DNA from: Helicobacteraceae bacterium
GTDB lineage: Bacteria > Campylobacterota > Campylobacteria > Campylobacterales > Sulfurimonadaceae
Assembly: GCA_027038835.1 (NCBI GenBank)
Contig: JALWGC010000014.1
Span: 1-64,000, forward strand
Direction of reading: 5' to 3'
Length of the DNA stretch: 64,000 bases
The position numbers were made by a program, and so were the translations under genes. Shown one piece after another: positions 1 through 8,694 of the stretch. The notes below the pieces were generated by a model, which saw nothing but the letters and a program-made list of their open reading frames with translations, searched no databases and had not been told where the DNA came from. The first letter of the stretch is position 1. Every line of letters starts with the position of its first letter.

Positions 1-58
1 GTCAATGATCTCAAACACTCTTTGAAAACCAACTCGGTCTTCCTGTTTGCGGACGGGA

Positions 59-64
59 ATTATA
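59..64 (-). promoter_or_regulatory. Possible -10 box of a minus-strand gene leaving the left edge
   Basis: On the minus strand there is a TATAAT hexamer, followed about 27 bases later by AGGAAG and a TTG at position 32. This could be the start of a gene that runs off the left edge. Only about 10 codons would lie inside the window and a second frame is also open (it contains GTG at about position 15), so I do not call the gene. Otherwise positions 1-127 hold nothing I recognise. Confidence 0.25.
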
Positions 65-127
65 GGGGAAAATAGCTTAAGGGGAGATTAAATAGTGAGG
101 AAGATTGGAAAGTTTTTGAAAATTTGT

Positions 128-160
128 AAAAACGGCTACTACAATATATGTACGTAGCCG
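128..160 (-). terminator. Rho-independent terminator of the pseudopilin gene
   Basis: On the minus strand, CGGCTAC (160-154) pairs with GTAGCCG (139-133) across a 14-base loop, and five T's follow directly (132-128). The stop codon of the pseudopilin gene lies at the edge of the right arm, so coding end and terminator overlap. The loop is longer than usual, which lowers confidence slightly. Confidence 0.7.
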
Positions 161-810
161 GTTTCAGGTTCTATTGCGACAGTCAAACTATCACCATTGG
201 TTGTTTTTAAATCAATTTTACATGTAGATTTTATTAGTTTTATCCCAAAATAAGGAGCTGTTACCGTACCTACATGAATAGGACCTGCGATGGGTCTGCC
301 TGTATGGTCGAACGATATTATCTTTTTTCCATCATTATTAATTGCACATCCGCCACTCATAGTAATATCGCTTATTGAATATTTATGCCCAAGATTAAGC
401 TCTTTGCTTGCTTTCGAACTTGAATACGGGATGGTGCCTGCACTATACCCTCCTGTAAGTTTTTTCGATTTGTCAAGCTGACTCGTAGCGATTTCGGATG
501 CATCTGGAATACCATCGGCATCTTTATCTGTATATATAGTATATGACCAATGATTGTCACTTCCAGCCGTCTTACTAAATCTTAGTTGCCACCTTTTTTT
601 AAACCATGTAGAATCACTGGCATCAAATTGGTCATCTATCATGGCTAAATGTTGAGTATAACGGATGTCGGATACTAGCTGGTGAGCTGCCAAATAAAGA
701 TTATCTTTGTTTCCAAAGATTTTTGGAAGCATTACAGCGGACAAAATTCCTATAACGACTATAACGAATACTAACTCTAGCATCGTAAATGCATATTTAA
801 AACTTCTCAT
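139..810 (-). CDS. Type IV pilin-like / type II secretion pseudopilin
   Basis: This 223-residue protein begins with a short basic leader (MRSFKYA) followed by FTMLELVFVIVVIGILSAV, the N-methylated pilin signature with Glu at mature position 5 and a long hydrophobic helix. Prepilin peptidase normally cuts after Gly; here the residue before Phe is Ala. The remainder is a soluble head with two Cys in the last third. Such proteins are processed in the inner membrane and assembled into pili or secretion pseudopili. No assembly ATPase, secretin or platform gene is near, so it is an orphan. An earlier in-frame TTG at 828 would add six residues but overlaps the TGCTATAAT promoter element (825-817), so I chose the ATG at 810. 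The predicted transcription start falls on that ATG, which suggests a leaderless message. Confidence 0.8.
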   Translation of the reverse strand: MRSFKYAFTMLELVFVIVVIGILSAVMLPKIFGNKDNLYLAAHQLVSDIRYTQHLAMIDDQFDASDSTWFKKRWQLRFSKTAGSDNHWSYTIYTDKDADGIPDASEIATSQLDKSKKLTGGYSAGTIPYSSSKASKELNLGHKYSISDITMSGGCAINNDGKKIISFDHTGRPIAGPIHVGTVTAPYFGIKLIKSTCKIDLKTTNGDSLTVAIEPETGYVHIL

Positions 811-816
811 AAGATA

Positions 817-825
817 ATTATAGCA
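817..825 (-). promoter_or_regulatory. Extended -10 promoter of the pseudopilin gene
   Basis: TGCTATAAT on the minus strand is a perfect extended -10. Its last base is seven positions from the A of the ATG at 810, so transcription would begin on the start codon or within a base or two of it. No good -35 is visible. Confidence 0.6.
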
Positions 826-883
826 CAAAAACGGTTATATGCGAAAAATTGTTTATAAGATAAGAGTGAAATGGGAAGAAAAG

Positions 884-909
884 AAACAAGAGGTAACAAC
901 CTCTTGTTT
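884..909 (-). terminator. Terminator of the aclBA operon
   Basis: An 11-bp perfect inverted repeat, AAACAAGAGGT / ACCTCTTGTTT, has a 4-base loop. On the minus strand it is followed by the T-rich stretch TTTCTTTTCTT. It begins 11 bases after the aclA stop codon. Confidence 0.8.
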
Positions 910-919
910 AGAAAAAGCC

Positions 920-2737
920 TTATTTAATCTCTTCAGCTTTCTCGACATTGTAAAGTATATCGTCCATTGGGTGACGATACATTGGCATAGCGAGGCGTTT
1001 TTCATCAAGAATGTGACCGATGAAACCGATGCTTCTTCCAACAATAAAGAACGAGTTAAGCGTCCCGCTAGCGATAAACTCATCGATTTCCTCTTCAGTA
1101 TAACCAAGCGCACGCCACATATCAACCATCAAAATACCGATTGTACCATCAACGTTGAGAATAAGGTTCTCTTTTTTGCTAGTTGTTAGCTGCTCGACGG
1201 TAAGAGCGTAATCAAGAAGTGTAGTTGATGGGAAGAACTCTTTTGCGTATTTTTTAAGTCCTTCAACCCTTTTGTCCGGATTTTTCAAAGATTTGATTCT
1301 ATGACCGATACCAGGGATAGGAATACCTTGTTTTTTCATATAGTTCAAGAACTCTGCCGGTGTCATATCGTTATCATGGGCATATTTGAAATATTGCGCT
1401 GCACCATCGATTGCTCCACCGAATCTTGGACCGATTGTAAGAAGTCCGGTAACAAGTGCTTCAACAACCGATTTACCTGCACGAGCGGTAACTTTAGCGT
1501 TGTGTGCACCCGAAACGGCTGGTCCATGGTCTGCAACTGTTTTGATAACGGTTTCGATGAAATCGGTAGCCCATTTCGGATAAACTTTTTTGAACCATAG
1601 AAGCGAGATAACATCACCGATCGATTTACCGGTATCTGGTGTCGCAACAGAACTGATAGGGAACCCGGCGTAAGTCGCTTCTTCACCTCTGTCATCAGAG
1701 ATAGTACATACAAATTGTTTAGGACGTCTTACTTTAGGAATCGTGTTGATTTCCGGCTCTTCGATTTCCGTGATAATACCCTCATTTTTAAGTTTCGTAT
1801 ATACCTCGTTGATTTTCGCAGGAAGGTCGTTGAAGCTATCTGGAACGTAGATACCTGCTTCTTTCATAGCTTGGTTTTTCGCAACTGCCGTTTCTTCATC
1901 AGCATTCGCACTTGCACCTGCGTGACCGAATTGCACTCCAGAGCTGAAGTGTTTAGCGATTGTACCGATACACCATGCAACGATCGGCTTTGTGATTCTT
2001 CCATCTTTCACGGCTTCGATAATTTTGTATTCTTCTCTACCACCGACTTCACCGAGAAGAACCATATATTTTACATCCGGGTTTTTCTCCATGCGAAGCA
2101 TATTGTCGATAAAAGTACTACCTACGAATCTATCACCACCGATAGCGACACCCTCTGCAATACCGTCGGCATTGATAGAGATGATATTTGAAAGCTCGTT
2201 GAACAAACCACCCGAACGAGTTACAAGACCACAGCTTCCGGTTCTATGAAGTTTTGAATTGATAATATTTTCTATAGTACCACCGATATTCGCTATTTTG
2301 AAAGCTCCCGGAGCGATAGCACCGACAGTTGCAGGTCCGATAACCGTAACACCCGCTTTTCTTGCAGCGTTGTTCATTTTTCTTGCAAGTCTTTCAGGAA
2401 TACCTTCAGCAGTAATCATCATCACTCTAAAACCACCGATTTCAAGCGCTTCCATAGTAACGTCGTAAGCGGTTCTAAATGATGCGAAGTTTAGAAGTAC
2501 ATCCGCATTTGGGCAAGCTGCTTTTGCATCTGCGGTATTTCTAAATACCGGTACCATGATTTCATCGCCGCCCCAGAAGAACTTCTCGAACTTGTTGGAG
2601 CTTGTAGGAGCTACGATAGCCGCTACCGAGGGAGTCTCACGCTTGATAACGTAGTCATAGTCAAGCATACGCTGGATAGCTGTTTTGTTGTTGTTCCAAA
2701 ATATAGCTTGTGTGTTTTTGTCAAATAATCTTTCCAT
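920..2737 (-). CDS. aclA: ATP citrate lyase alpha subunit AclA
   Basis: The gene encodes 605 residues, close to the usual length of the large subunit of the two-subunit bacterial ATP citrate lyase. With AclB it cleaves citrate, using ATP and CoA, to acetyl-CoA and oxaloacetate, the key step of the reductive TCA cycle. The N-terminal half is a succinyl-CoA-synthetase-alpha-like CoA-binding fold. GHAGA at about residue 271 carries the His (about 272) phosphorylated during catalysis. The C-terminal part is citrate-synthase-like, with HNAKVTARAGKSV and GHRIKSLKNPDKR. It lies 10 bases downstream of aclB in one operon and is closed by the hairpin at 884-909. The gene marks an autotroph of the Sulfurimonas/Sulfurovum kind rather than a host-associated Campylobacter or Helicobacter (inference). 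Confidence 0.97.
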   Translation of the reverse strand: MERLFDKNTQAIFWNNNKTAIQRMLDYDYVIKRETPSVAAIVAPTSSNKFEKFFWGGDEIMVPVFRNTADAKAACPNADVLLNFASFRTAYDVTMEALEIGGFRVMMITAEGIPERLARKMNNAARKAGVTVIGPATVGAIAPGAFKIANIGGTIENIINSKLHRTGSCGLVTRSGGLFNELSNIISINADGIAEGVAIGGDRFVGSTFIDNMLRMEKNPDVKYMVLLGEVGGREEYKIIEAVKDGRITKPIVAWCIGTIAKHFSSGVQFGHAGASANADEETAVAKNQAMKEAGIYVPDSFNDLPAKINEVYTKLKNEGIITEIEEPEINTIPKVRRPKQFVCTISDDRGEEATYAGFPISSVATPDTGKSIGDVISLLWFKKVYPKWATDFIETVIKTVADHGPAVSGAHNAKVTARAGKSVVEALVTGLLTIGPRFGGAIDGAAQYFKYAHDNDMTPAEFLNYMKKQGIPIPGIGHRIKSLKNPDKRVEGLKKYAKEFFPSTTLLDYALTVEQLTTSKKENLILNVDGTIGILMVDMWRALGYTEEEIDEFIASGTLNSFFIVGRSIGFIGHILDEKRLAMPMYRHPMDDILYNVEKAEEIK

Positions 2738-2747
2738 TCTCTACCCC

Positions 2748-4076
2748 TTACTTCTCAAGTGCCATTCTAACGATGTCTGTAACGTGTGTTTCAGGACCGT
2801 AAACTTCGATATAAAGACCGAGTCTGTCCGCCGCTTCTTTGATATCTTTAAGACCTTTTTCATAGTTCGGTCCACCACGTCTTACATAGATGCGCGTATT
2901 GTGTTCTTTCATTTTATCCGCATACTCTTCAAATGCTTGAATGATACCGGTAAAAGTTTTTGCGACATCGGTAAAGTTCGCGATAGCACCACCGATAATG
3001 AGAACTTTATCTCTTCCTTTATCGTCAGGATAGCGTGTCATAAGATCAAGTACAGTTTCTGCATAGAACTTCGTTTCACCCGTTGTCGGACCACCGGAGT
3101 ACTCACCGTAGTTCGCCAGGTCGGCTATAGAACCACCGGTTGCTTCTGCGAAATCCGCGATAGTGTCTGCATAAACGACCGATGCACCACCACCGGCAAC
3201 CATAGTCCAGATTCGCCCTTTAGGGTTAAGGATAGTAAGTTTCAAAGAAGCACCCGATTTAGCATCCGCTTCTGCGATAGCTTTTTCTTCTGGAGTTTGA
3301 TCTTCCATACCAAACGGTGTCGGATACTCGATATCCCCCCAAGCTTCTTTCATCATAAAGCCTGCCGTATCGTCAAGTCTTGCAACAAGGTCAAGAATAG
3401 CCATTTCGTTGTCATCGAGCATAACGATCGGGTTGATTTCAAGATATGCGAAGTTCAAATCTCTATAAAACTTGAAAAATTGTACAGCAAAAGACGCGAA
3501 TCCCGCTTTGTTCTTTTCTGGAATATCAGCCGGTACGTTCGCTTTGATCTCTCTTTCCATATCGGCATCGTCCATATCGATAGGAATGCGAACTTCGACA
3601 ACTTTGTCCCAGTTTTCTTCAACTTCCATACCACCTTCGGCAGACATATAAAGAACATCGTCTTCATCTACACATGTAGCACTGATGTAGTATTCTTGGT
3701 CTTGAGAGTGTGGAGTGAAAGGCTCGACTATAAAATGAGTGAGCATTCCCGATTGACCAGAAAGTAGTGTTACGGGATGGCTACTTTTCTCGTCTATCCA
3801 TTTAGCAGCGTCTTCGAGTGTTACGTCACCCGGTTTGTTCACTTTAAAAAGTACAAGATCGTTTTTCCCTCTTTTTCCAAAAAGCATATCCGGTTTTGCA
3901 ACAAGTGGTTCTTGTTTTAGCCATTCAAAACCATGCTCCTCGGCTTTTTTCAAAAGTTCCTCACCGCTTGTTACCAAGACAGACTTGAAACCGTAGTGGA
4001 AACCACTGAAATATTTTTCCCAGTGCTTCGCAAACAATGCTTTGCCGTCGTATTCTCGTATCGCTTTTTGTGCCAT
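2748..4076 (-). CDS. aclB: ATP citrate lyase beta subunit AclB
   Basis: This 442-residue protein is the small subunit of ATP citrate lyase. Its N-terminal half is a succinyl-CoA-synthetase-beta-like ATP-grasp domain, seen in FGKRGKNDLVLFKVNKPGDV and the metal/ATP region YLEINPIVMLDDNEMAILDL. The second half holds the CoA-ligase-type fold with GRIWTMVAGGGASVVYADTI and GGAIANFTDVAKTF. It supplies ATP binding and part of the CoA and citrate sites to the AclAB complex. It is the first gene of aclB-aclA. The start is preceded by a TAGGGAGT ribosome site, and an extended -10 (TGCTACAAT) lies about 32 bases upstream. Such high-flux enzymes are usually strongly transcribed, and the clean promoter and terminator here agree with a self-contained two-gene unit. 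Confidence 0.97.
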   Translation of the reverse strand: MAQKAIREYDGKALFAKHWEKYFSGFHYGFKSVLVTSGEELLKKAEEHGFEWLKQEPLVAKPDMLFGKRGKNDLVLFKVNKPGDVTLEDAAKWIDEKSSHPVTLLSGQSGMLTHFIVEPFTPHSQDQEYYISATCVDEDDVLYMSAEGGMEVEENWDKVVEVRIPIDMDDADMEREIKANVPADIPEKNKAGFASFAVQFFKFYRDLNFAYLEINPIVMLDDNEMAILDLVARLDDTAGFMMKEAWGDIEYPTPFGMEDQTPEEKAIAEADAKSGASLKLTILNPKGRIWTMVAGGGASVVYADTIADFAEATGGSIADLANYGEYSGGPTTGETKFYAETVLDLMTRYPDDKGRDKVLIIGGAIANFTDVAKTFTGIIQAFEEYADKMKEHNTRIYVRRGGPNYEKGLKDIKEAADRLGLYIEVYGPETHVTDIVRMALEK

Positions 4077-4107
4077 TGCGACTCCCTATAATTTATGTTT
4101 GGCAAGA

Positions 4108-4116
4108 ATTGTAGCA
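4108..4116 (-). promoter_or_regulatory. Extended -10 promoter for aclBA
   Basis: TGCTACAAT on the minus strand lies in the 89-base gap between the glycosyltransferase stop and aclB. The predicted start near 4101 gives a leader of about 24 bases with the ribosome site TAGGGAGT. No consensus -35 is visible. Apart from this box the gap holds no feature I recognise. Confidence 0.55.
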
Positions 4117-4165
4117 CATCTTGGCTAATTGTTATATTTTGGCTTATCTTTCGTATAAAATAGGT

Positions 4166-5356
4166 TTATTTACTGTTAAGTTTTGTAACATAAACGTGAA
4201 AGACTTTTTTATTGTTGTAACTTATAGTAACATCTTTTCCGTTTCGAGTTTTGTACGGAAGCAATATATACTCATCACACTTTTTTATACCGTAAAACTC
4301 CAAGCGCAATTGCATTTTATAATCGGTACGTGCACATTTTATATCAAGCTGTTTGAGTTTCATAGCCAATTCTTTGGCTACATGATTTTTGTATGCGAAA
4401 TGTTTTTTAGGATTTTCCAAAAATAGATAAAGAAACTTGTTCGATAGTACGGCGAACAAATTCAAAGCCAAAAATGCCAACGCGATACCAAAAAGCAACC
4501 GATAACGCTTTCGAAACTGTGGCAAACGAACCCTGTAAGAAGACTCGAAAGTTCTCGCCGCAACAACGAGACCAAGAAGCAAATAGGGCGCATAAATCTC
4601 AAGATGAACTCTCTGACGTACCGAAAGCAAAAGGGAAAACACCAAAGCGGTTGTTGACAAAAACCAGACCAAATCTCTTTGTTTCGCCAAATAAGCACGA
4701 TAGAGTGCATAGATGAGAAAAACGAAAACAACCGGTGAGAATATAGCCGCATAAACCCCTAAAGCATCGAGAAAATGCCCTGTCGGCGCACCTCCTATAT
4801 CGCTTCCAAAAAGAAAAAAGTTCGCCGCTGCCAAAAAAAGGGAAAAAAGCGCCAAAGACCGCTTTTTGTTGTATAAGGCATAAAAAAACACCCCTAAGAA
4901 AAGATAAAAGTACGGTTGCCCCAAAAAGACTAAAAATGCCATATAAAAATAGAGGATAAAATGGTCATCGAAAAGCTTGTACAGATAAACGAAGAAAAAA
5001 AGAGAAAATATGATAAAGCCGGTATCGTTTATCAAAAGTGAAGCGCTGATAACTCCGGGTAAAGCCACATACACCAAAACGAGCAAAAGCCTGTTCTGTT
5101 CTTTTTTCAAATAAAACGAACTTATCTTGTAAAGCAGCAGCGTACTGAAAATATGCAAGAAAATCATGGGCAAACGCACCGTATAATCGTTTTGCCCAAA
5201 CAAAGGAACGAAAAGATGGGAAAAATAACCGGCTATCCCATGATAGCCGAAATATACATGCGCCTCGTCGTACGAAAGGGAAATAGCCCCTACTTGCACA
5301 AGTAAAACGAGAACGTTTATTGCCAAAATCGACGGCAACGCATACTTCGTTTTCAC
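4166..5356 (-). CDS. Membrane glycosyltransferase, GT39/ArnT-like
   Basis: This 396-residue integral membrane protein has about ten hydrophobic segments. It opens with one membrane helix followed by the short motif SYDEAHVYFGYHG. An acidic pair in the first periplasmic loop is typical of the dolichyl-phosphate-mannose/ArnT (GT39, PMT_2) family, which moves sugars from a polyprenyl-phosphate carrier to lipid or protein acceptors on the periplasmic face. RLPMIFLHIFSTLLLYKI also fits this family. The C-terminal 60 residues are soluble. Its start overlaps the end of the upstream amidotransferase gene by four bases, so the two are translationally coupled, although I see no functional link. Acceptor and donor cannot be read from sequence. 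Confidence 0.72.
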   Translation of the reverse strand: MKTKYALPSILAINVLVLLVQVGAISLSYDEAHVYFGYHGIAGYFSHLFVPLFGQNDYTVRLPMIFLHIFSTLLLYKISSFYLKKEQNRLLLVLVYVALPGVISASLLINDTGFIIFSLFFFVYLYKLFDDHFILYFYMAFLVFLGQPYFYLFLGVFFYALYNKKRSLALFSLFLAAANFFLFGSDIGGAPTGHFLDALGVYAAIFSPVVFVFLIYALYRAYLAKQRDLVWFLSTTALVFSLLLSVRQRVHLEIYAPYLLLGLVVAARTFESSYRVRLPQFRKRYRLLFGIALAFLALNLFAVLSNKFLYLFLENPKKHFAYKNHVAKELAMKLKQLDIKCARTDYKMQLRLEFYGIKKCDEYILLPYKTRNGKDVTISYNNKKVFHVYVTKLNSK

Positions 5357-5922
5357 AATTTTAAGAAATTTCCTATCATTTCATGTCCATACTCGCTCAT
5401 TATCGATTCTGGATGGAACTGCACACCGTAGATATCTTTATCTTTTATCTTCAGCGCCATAATTTCACCATCATCCAAACTCGAAGCCGTAGGGACGATA
5501 TTTTCGTTGATACTCTCCTTATCGACAACAAGAGAGTGGTAACGTGTCGCTCTAAACTCTTTTGGGATATCGGAAAATATGGGCATATCCTCTTCTACAG
5601 CGACCTGAGAAGTCTTGCCATGCATCATATTTCGCGCTCTGACAATCTTCGCACCAAAAACCTGTGCGATACTTTGATGCCCAAGACATATACCGAAAAT
5701 CGGCACTTTGTCCGCGAAGCGTTGTATAACTTCCAACGTAACACCCGCTTCGTTCGGAGACGCCGGTCCGGGCGAGATGATAATCTTTTCAGGAGCGAGC
5801 GTTTCGATCTCCTCTACGCTCATTTCATCGTTTCGAATCACTTGCAAATCAGCCCCAAGCTCTTTGCAGTATTGTACGATATTGTATGTAAAACTATCGT
5901 AGTTGTCTATCATTAAAACCAT
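5353..5922 (-). CDS. trpG: Anthranilate / aminodeoxychorismate synthase glutamine amidotransferase subunit
   Basis: This 189-residue class I glutamine amidotransferase opens with MIDNYDSFTYN, the signature of TrpG/PabA. The nucleophile is Cys79 in GICLGHQ, and the His-Glu pair is in VQFHPES near the C terminus; PGPASPNE is the conserved oxyanion-side motif. It releases ammonia from glutamine for the chorismate-using TrpE or PabB partner, making anthranilate (tryptophan) or aminodeoxychorismate (folate). Neither partner is nearby, so TrpG and PabA cannot be separated, and one protein may serve both. An extended -10 lies just upstream, so it probably starts its own transcript together with the following glycosyltransferase. 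Confidence 0.88.
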   Translation of the reverse strand: MVLMIDNYDSFTYNIVQYCKELGADLQVIRNDEMSVEEIETLAPEKIIISPGPASPNEAGVTLEVIQRFADKVPIFGICLGHQSIAQVFGAKIVRARNMMHGKTSQVAVEEDMPIFSDIPKEFRATRYHSLVVDKESINENIVPTASSLDDGEIMALKIKDKDIYGVQFHPESIMSEYGHEMIGNFLKL

Positions 5923-5949
5923 ATTGTCAGTACCTGAAATTTTTTTTGT

Positions 5950-5958
5950 ATTATATCA
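5950..5958 (-). promoter_or_regulatory. Extended -10 promoter for the trpG-like gene
   Basis: TGATATAAT on the minus strand sits in the 39-base gap between the permease stop and the amidotransferase start. The predicted transcription start is near 5943, about 20 bases before the ATG. Confidence 0.6.
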
Positions 5959-5961
5959 AAA

Positions 5962-6756
5962 TTATTGCAACTCTTTTTGGTTTGTAAGCGTTTGGAGATA
6001 ATTGGAAATATTGATAAGTGAAAATGTAACCAAAAATATCATAAGACCCGGGAAAAAACTGATCCACCAAGCAATTTCCACGAACTCTTTCCCTTCGCTC
6101 ATAATCGTTCCCCAGCTCATTTGCGGCGGCGTTATGCCAAGCCCCAAAAAACTCAATCCCGATTCCGCCAAAATCGCACCGCCCACACCGAATGTAAAAC
6201 TGACGAAAAAAATGGGTGCAAGCAGCGGTGCATAATATTTTAAAAGAATTTTGCTCTTTTTTACCTTCGCGATATCGAGGATTTTGATAAAAGGTTTGGA
6301 GGTTAGTGCAAAACTTTCGCTTCGAACAAGTCGTGCAGTCGTCATCCATCCAGTCAATGAGATAATGAGAATCAGAACCCACACCGAAGCGTTTACATAA
6401 CTAACGAGTGCCAACAAAAGAAAAAAAGTCGGAAAAGTCAAAAACAGATCGACAAAAACGACAAACGCTTTGTCGATTTTTCCCTTGAAATACCCAGCAG
6501 TAGCTCCAAGAACGAACCCTATGAAAGAAGCTATCAAAGCACTTCCGACACCGATAAGAAGCGAAACTCTTCCTCCGTACATGACTCTGGCAAAAACATC
6601 TCGTCCAAGTCTGTCGGTACCGAAAAGATGCTCCAAAGAAGGTGGAAGCAACAAGGCAGAACTATTAAGGTGTGCCGGATCGATAGAATAAAAAAACGGT
6701 CCTACAAAACAAAAAAGAAAAACCAACACAAGCGTAGCGATGCTGCTTTTAGGCAT
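5962..6756 (-). CDS. OppC/DppC-type ABC transporter permease
   Basis: This 264-residue inner-membrane permease belongs to the peptide/nickel ABC importer family. It shows the family N-terminal region HLFGTDRLGRDVFARVMYGG, then several membrane helices. The cytoplasmic EAA-like loop is LVRSESFALTSKPFIKIL and the end region is ESGLSFLGLGITPPQMSWG. Such proteins pair with an OppB-type permease, two ATPases and a periplasmic binding protein to import oligopeptides or similar solutes. None of these partners is in the window. The gene starts two bases after the flgK stop, so it is at least co-transcribed with the flagellar genes. The substrate cannot be predicted. Confidence 0.88.
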   Translation of the reverse strand: MPKSSIATLVLVFLFCFVGPFFYSIDPAHLNSSALLLPPSLEHLFGTDRLGRDVFARVMYGGRVSLLIGVGSALIASFIGFVLGATAGYFKGKIDKAFVVFVDLFLTFPTFFLLLALVSYVNASVWVLILIISLTGWMTTARLVRSESFALTSKPFIKILDIAKVKKSKILLKYYAPLLAPIFFVSFTFGVGGAILAESGLSFLGLGITPPQMSWGTIMSEGKEFVEIAWWISFFPGLMIFLVTFSLINISNYLQTLTNQKELQ

Positions 6757-6758
6757 CT

Positions 6759-8693
6759 TTACTGTTTGATCCCCAAAAGAGTGTTGAGCATCTGATCTAC
6801 CGTCGTGATCACTTTTGCCGACGCACCGTATGCAGTTTGGTAGCGAATAAGGTTGGTCATCTCTTCATCGATGCTCACTTTCGTAATCGACTCGAACTCC
6901 TGTTCTACGGCGTTGAACTGTGCTGTAATAGTATCGTTGTACGTCGATACTTTTGCCGCTTGGATTCCTACATTCGAAGAGAGAAAATCGAAAAAACCGT
7001 ATGCGGTGTCGTTGAATTTTTGTTGGTTTATCGTAAAATCGTATTTTTCGAATTGATGCTGCACCATCTCGAGTGCCACTTTGTTGTCTCCGACAATCTC
7101 GCTCGCTCCTGCAGAAATCTTGGTCGGGTCACCTTTTAGTGTGCTGTTAAGAGAGATATCTTTTGCATTATGACCGTCGAAAAATCTATTAAGACCAAGT
7201 CCTCCTGCAAAATTCGTCCCAGAACCGAGCTGTTTCGACTCCAGATTATCTTCTATGGCCACTCTGTAACCCAGCGATTCGTATTTTGGCTGCATAGAGA
7301 TGGAGAAACTTTGTTTGTCGTCTTGGTTTGTCGAAAAACTCACCCGCACCATATCGTCGATATCGTTTAGCGCGTCGTTGTCTTCGTTGTCGTCTCGATG
7401 ATCATGTGCATCTGGATCAAGTGGGTCGTTCTTATTTAGCGATATTTGATACTCTATCGAATTTTTGATAGGAGCGTTGGATGCATCCCCCTGCCCTAAA
7501 ACGGTAGCTTGATCGATCTTTATCTCCCTTTTTGCAACGACATTACCGTCGATGTCGTACACTTTGAGAAAAAACGATCCCGTTTTAATCCCTTTACCGG
7601 AATCGACAAGAGGTGTTTTTTCTATATCGAAATCGATAGGATTGGAGTTGAGACTTTTCACACCTACATTGGCGTAGATATTGTTCGTCGAAGAGATTAG
7701 CGTCGTCGCGAAAGCATCGAGCTGAGAGTAGGTGTTTTGGATAATACCATCGCTTGGCATACCGCTGGTCGTATCAATATTACCGCCGCGAAGTTCCAAA
7801 ATCGCTCCAACTTTTCCACCTTTGATTTTTTGATCCATCGGAACGAGTACGGCATCTTGCCTTTCGTAGTACACTTCGTAAAAACCATCGGAGCTTTTCG
7901 AATCGTCAACCACCAAAGGGTGAAACGTCGATCCATCGACAAGATTGAAACCGTTTATATGTAGATTGTACCCTCCGGATGCCTTCGTTTTTGCAGGGTC
8001 TATGTTGATGTTGGAATCGAGTGTCCCAACACTCACTTTCGCACCGATAAGTCTTGAAAGATCACGCTCAAGAACACTTCTTTTGTCGCGAAGGTCATTG
8101 GCCGTGTATCCGTCTGCCGCTTCCGCTCGGTCTATCTCTTTGTTCACGTTGGCTATCTGTTCTGCGAGTCTGTTCACTTCGTCAATATTGACTTTTAGCT
8201 CTTCGTTGAGTTTTTTTTGCATACCGTACACTTGGTCATGCAAAGAATGTATATGGTTTGCCAAAGTGTTCGTTTGTTCTGCCAAAGCGACTTTGACCGA
8301 ATTGTCCGCCGGATTGTCGGCAAAACGCTGCCAAAGGTTGTAGAACTCTTTCAAATCGGCTTTTACACCCACGTCGTTTATCTCAGGAAAATAAGTAGAA
8401 AGCTCATCGAGCGTCTTTTTCATAAAGTCGCTGTTTTCTTTGTCGGAATAAGTCGCAGTATATTTTCGAAAAACGAAATCATCGAAAACACGCTCTATGT
8501 TTTTGATATCGACACCGTTTCCTACATTTCCCGGAGCGAGTGCGAGCGGTGTCGCTGCCTGCTGTACAACCCTTTTTCTGCTATAACCGTCCGTTTCGGC
8601 GTTGGAAACGTTCTGCCCTGTCGTGTTGATGCCGACTTGAGAAGCGTTTAGACCGCTATATCCTATTCCAAGTGTATTGAACAGCGTCGCCAT
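6759..8693 (-). CDS. flgK: Flagellar hook-associated protein 1, FlgK
   Basis: The 644-residue protein joins the hook to the filament as the first junction protein, outside the cell. The N terminus (TLGIGYSGLNASQVGINTTG, then NVSNAETDGYSRKRV) is the rod/hook/HAP helical signature. The C terminus (EEMTNLIRYQTAYGASAKVI) is the matching flagellar basal-body C-terminal motif, and both form the D0 coiled coil. The middle is long and variable, as is usual for FlgK. It is the last flagellar gene of the flgI-flgJ-flgM-flgN-flgK run, one base after flgN, which encodes its export chaperone. The same order is known in Campylobacter jejuni (from memory). FlgK is typically a late or middle gene under sigma-54/sigma-28 control. 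Confidence 0.96.
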   Translation of the reverse strand: MATLFNTLGIGYSGLNASQVGINTTGQNVSNAETDGYSRKRVVQQAATPLALAPGNVGNGVDIKNIERVFDDFVFRKYTATYSDKENSDFMKKTLDELSTYFPEINDVGVKADLKEFYNLWQRFADNPADNSVKVALAEQTNTLANHIHSLHDQVYGMQKKLNEELKVNIDEVNRLAEQIANVNKEIDRAEAADGYTANDLRDKRSVLERDLSRLIGAKVSVGTLDSNINIDPAKTKASGGYNLHINGFNLVDGSTFHPLVVDDSKSSDGFYEVYYERQDAVLVPMDQKIKGGKVGAILELRGGNIDTTSGMPSDGIIQNTYSQLDAFATTLISSTNNIYANVGVKSLNSNPIDFDIEKTPLVDSGKGIKTGSFFLKVYDIDGNVVAKREIKIDQATVLGQGDASNAPIKNSIEYQISLNKNDPLDPDAHDHRDDNEDNDALNDIDDMVRVSFSTNQDDKQSFSISMQPKYESLGYRVAIEDNLESKQLGSGTNFAGGLGLNRFFDGHNAKDISLNSTLKGDPTKISAGASEIVGDNKVALEMVQHQFEKYDFTINQQKFNDTAYGFFDFLSSNVGIQAAKVSTYNDTITAQFNAVEQEFESITKVSIDEEMTNLIRYQTAYGASAKVITTVDQMLNTLLGIKQ

Positions 8694-8694
8694 T

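Noticed and set aside
1-32. Possible start of a minus-strand gene at the left edge
   Set aside because: TTG at 32 has AGGAAG upstream, but only ten codons are visible and another frame is also open. Product and reading frame cannot be decided.
2685-3767. Long plus-strand ORF (360 codons) opposite aclB
   Set aside because: It lies fully antisense to aclB, is rich in Phe/Arg/Ser and has no recognisable motif; a shadow of the high-quality minus-strand gene.
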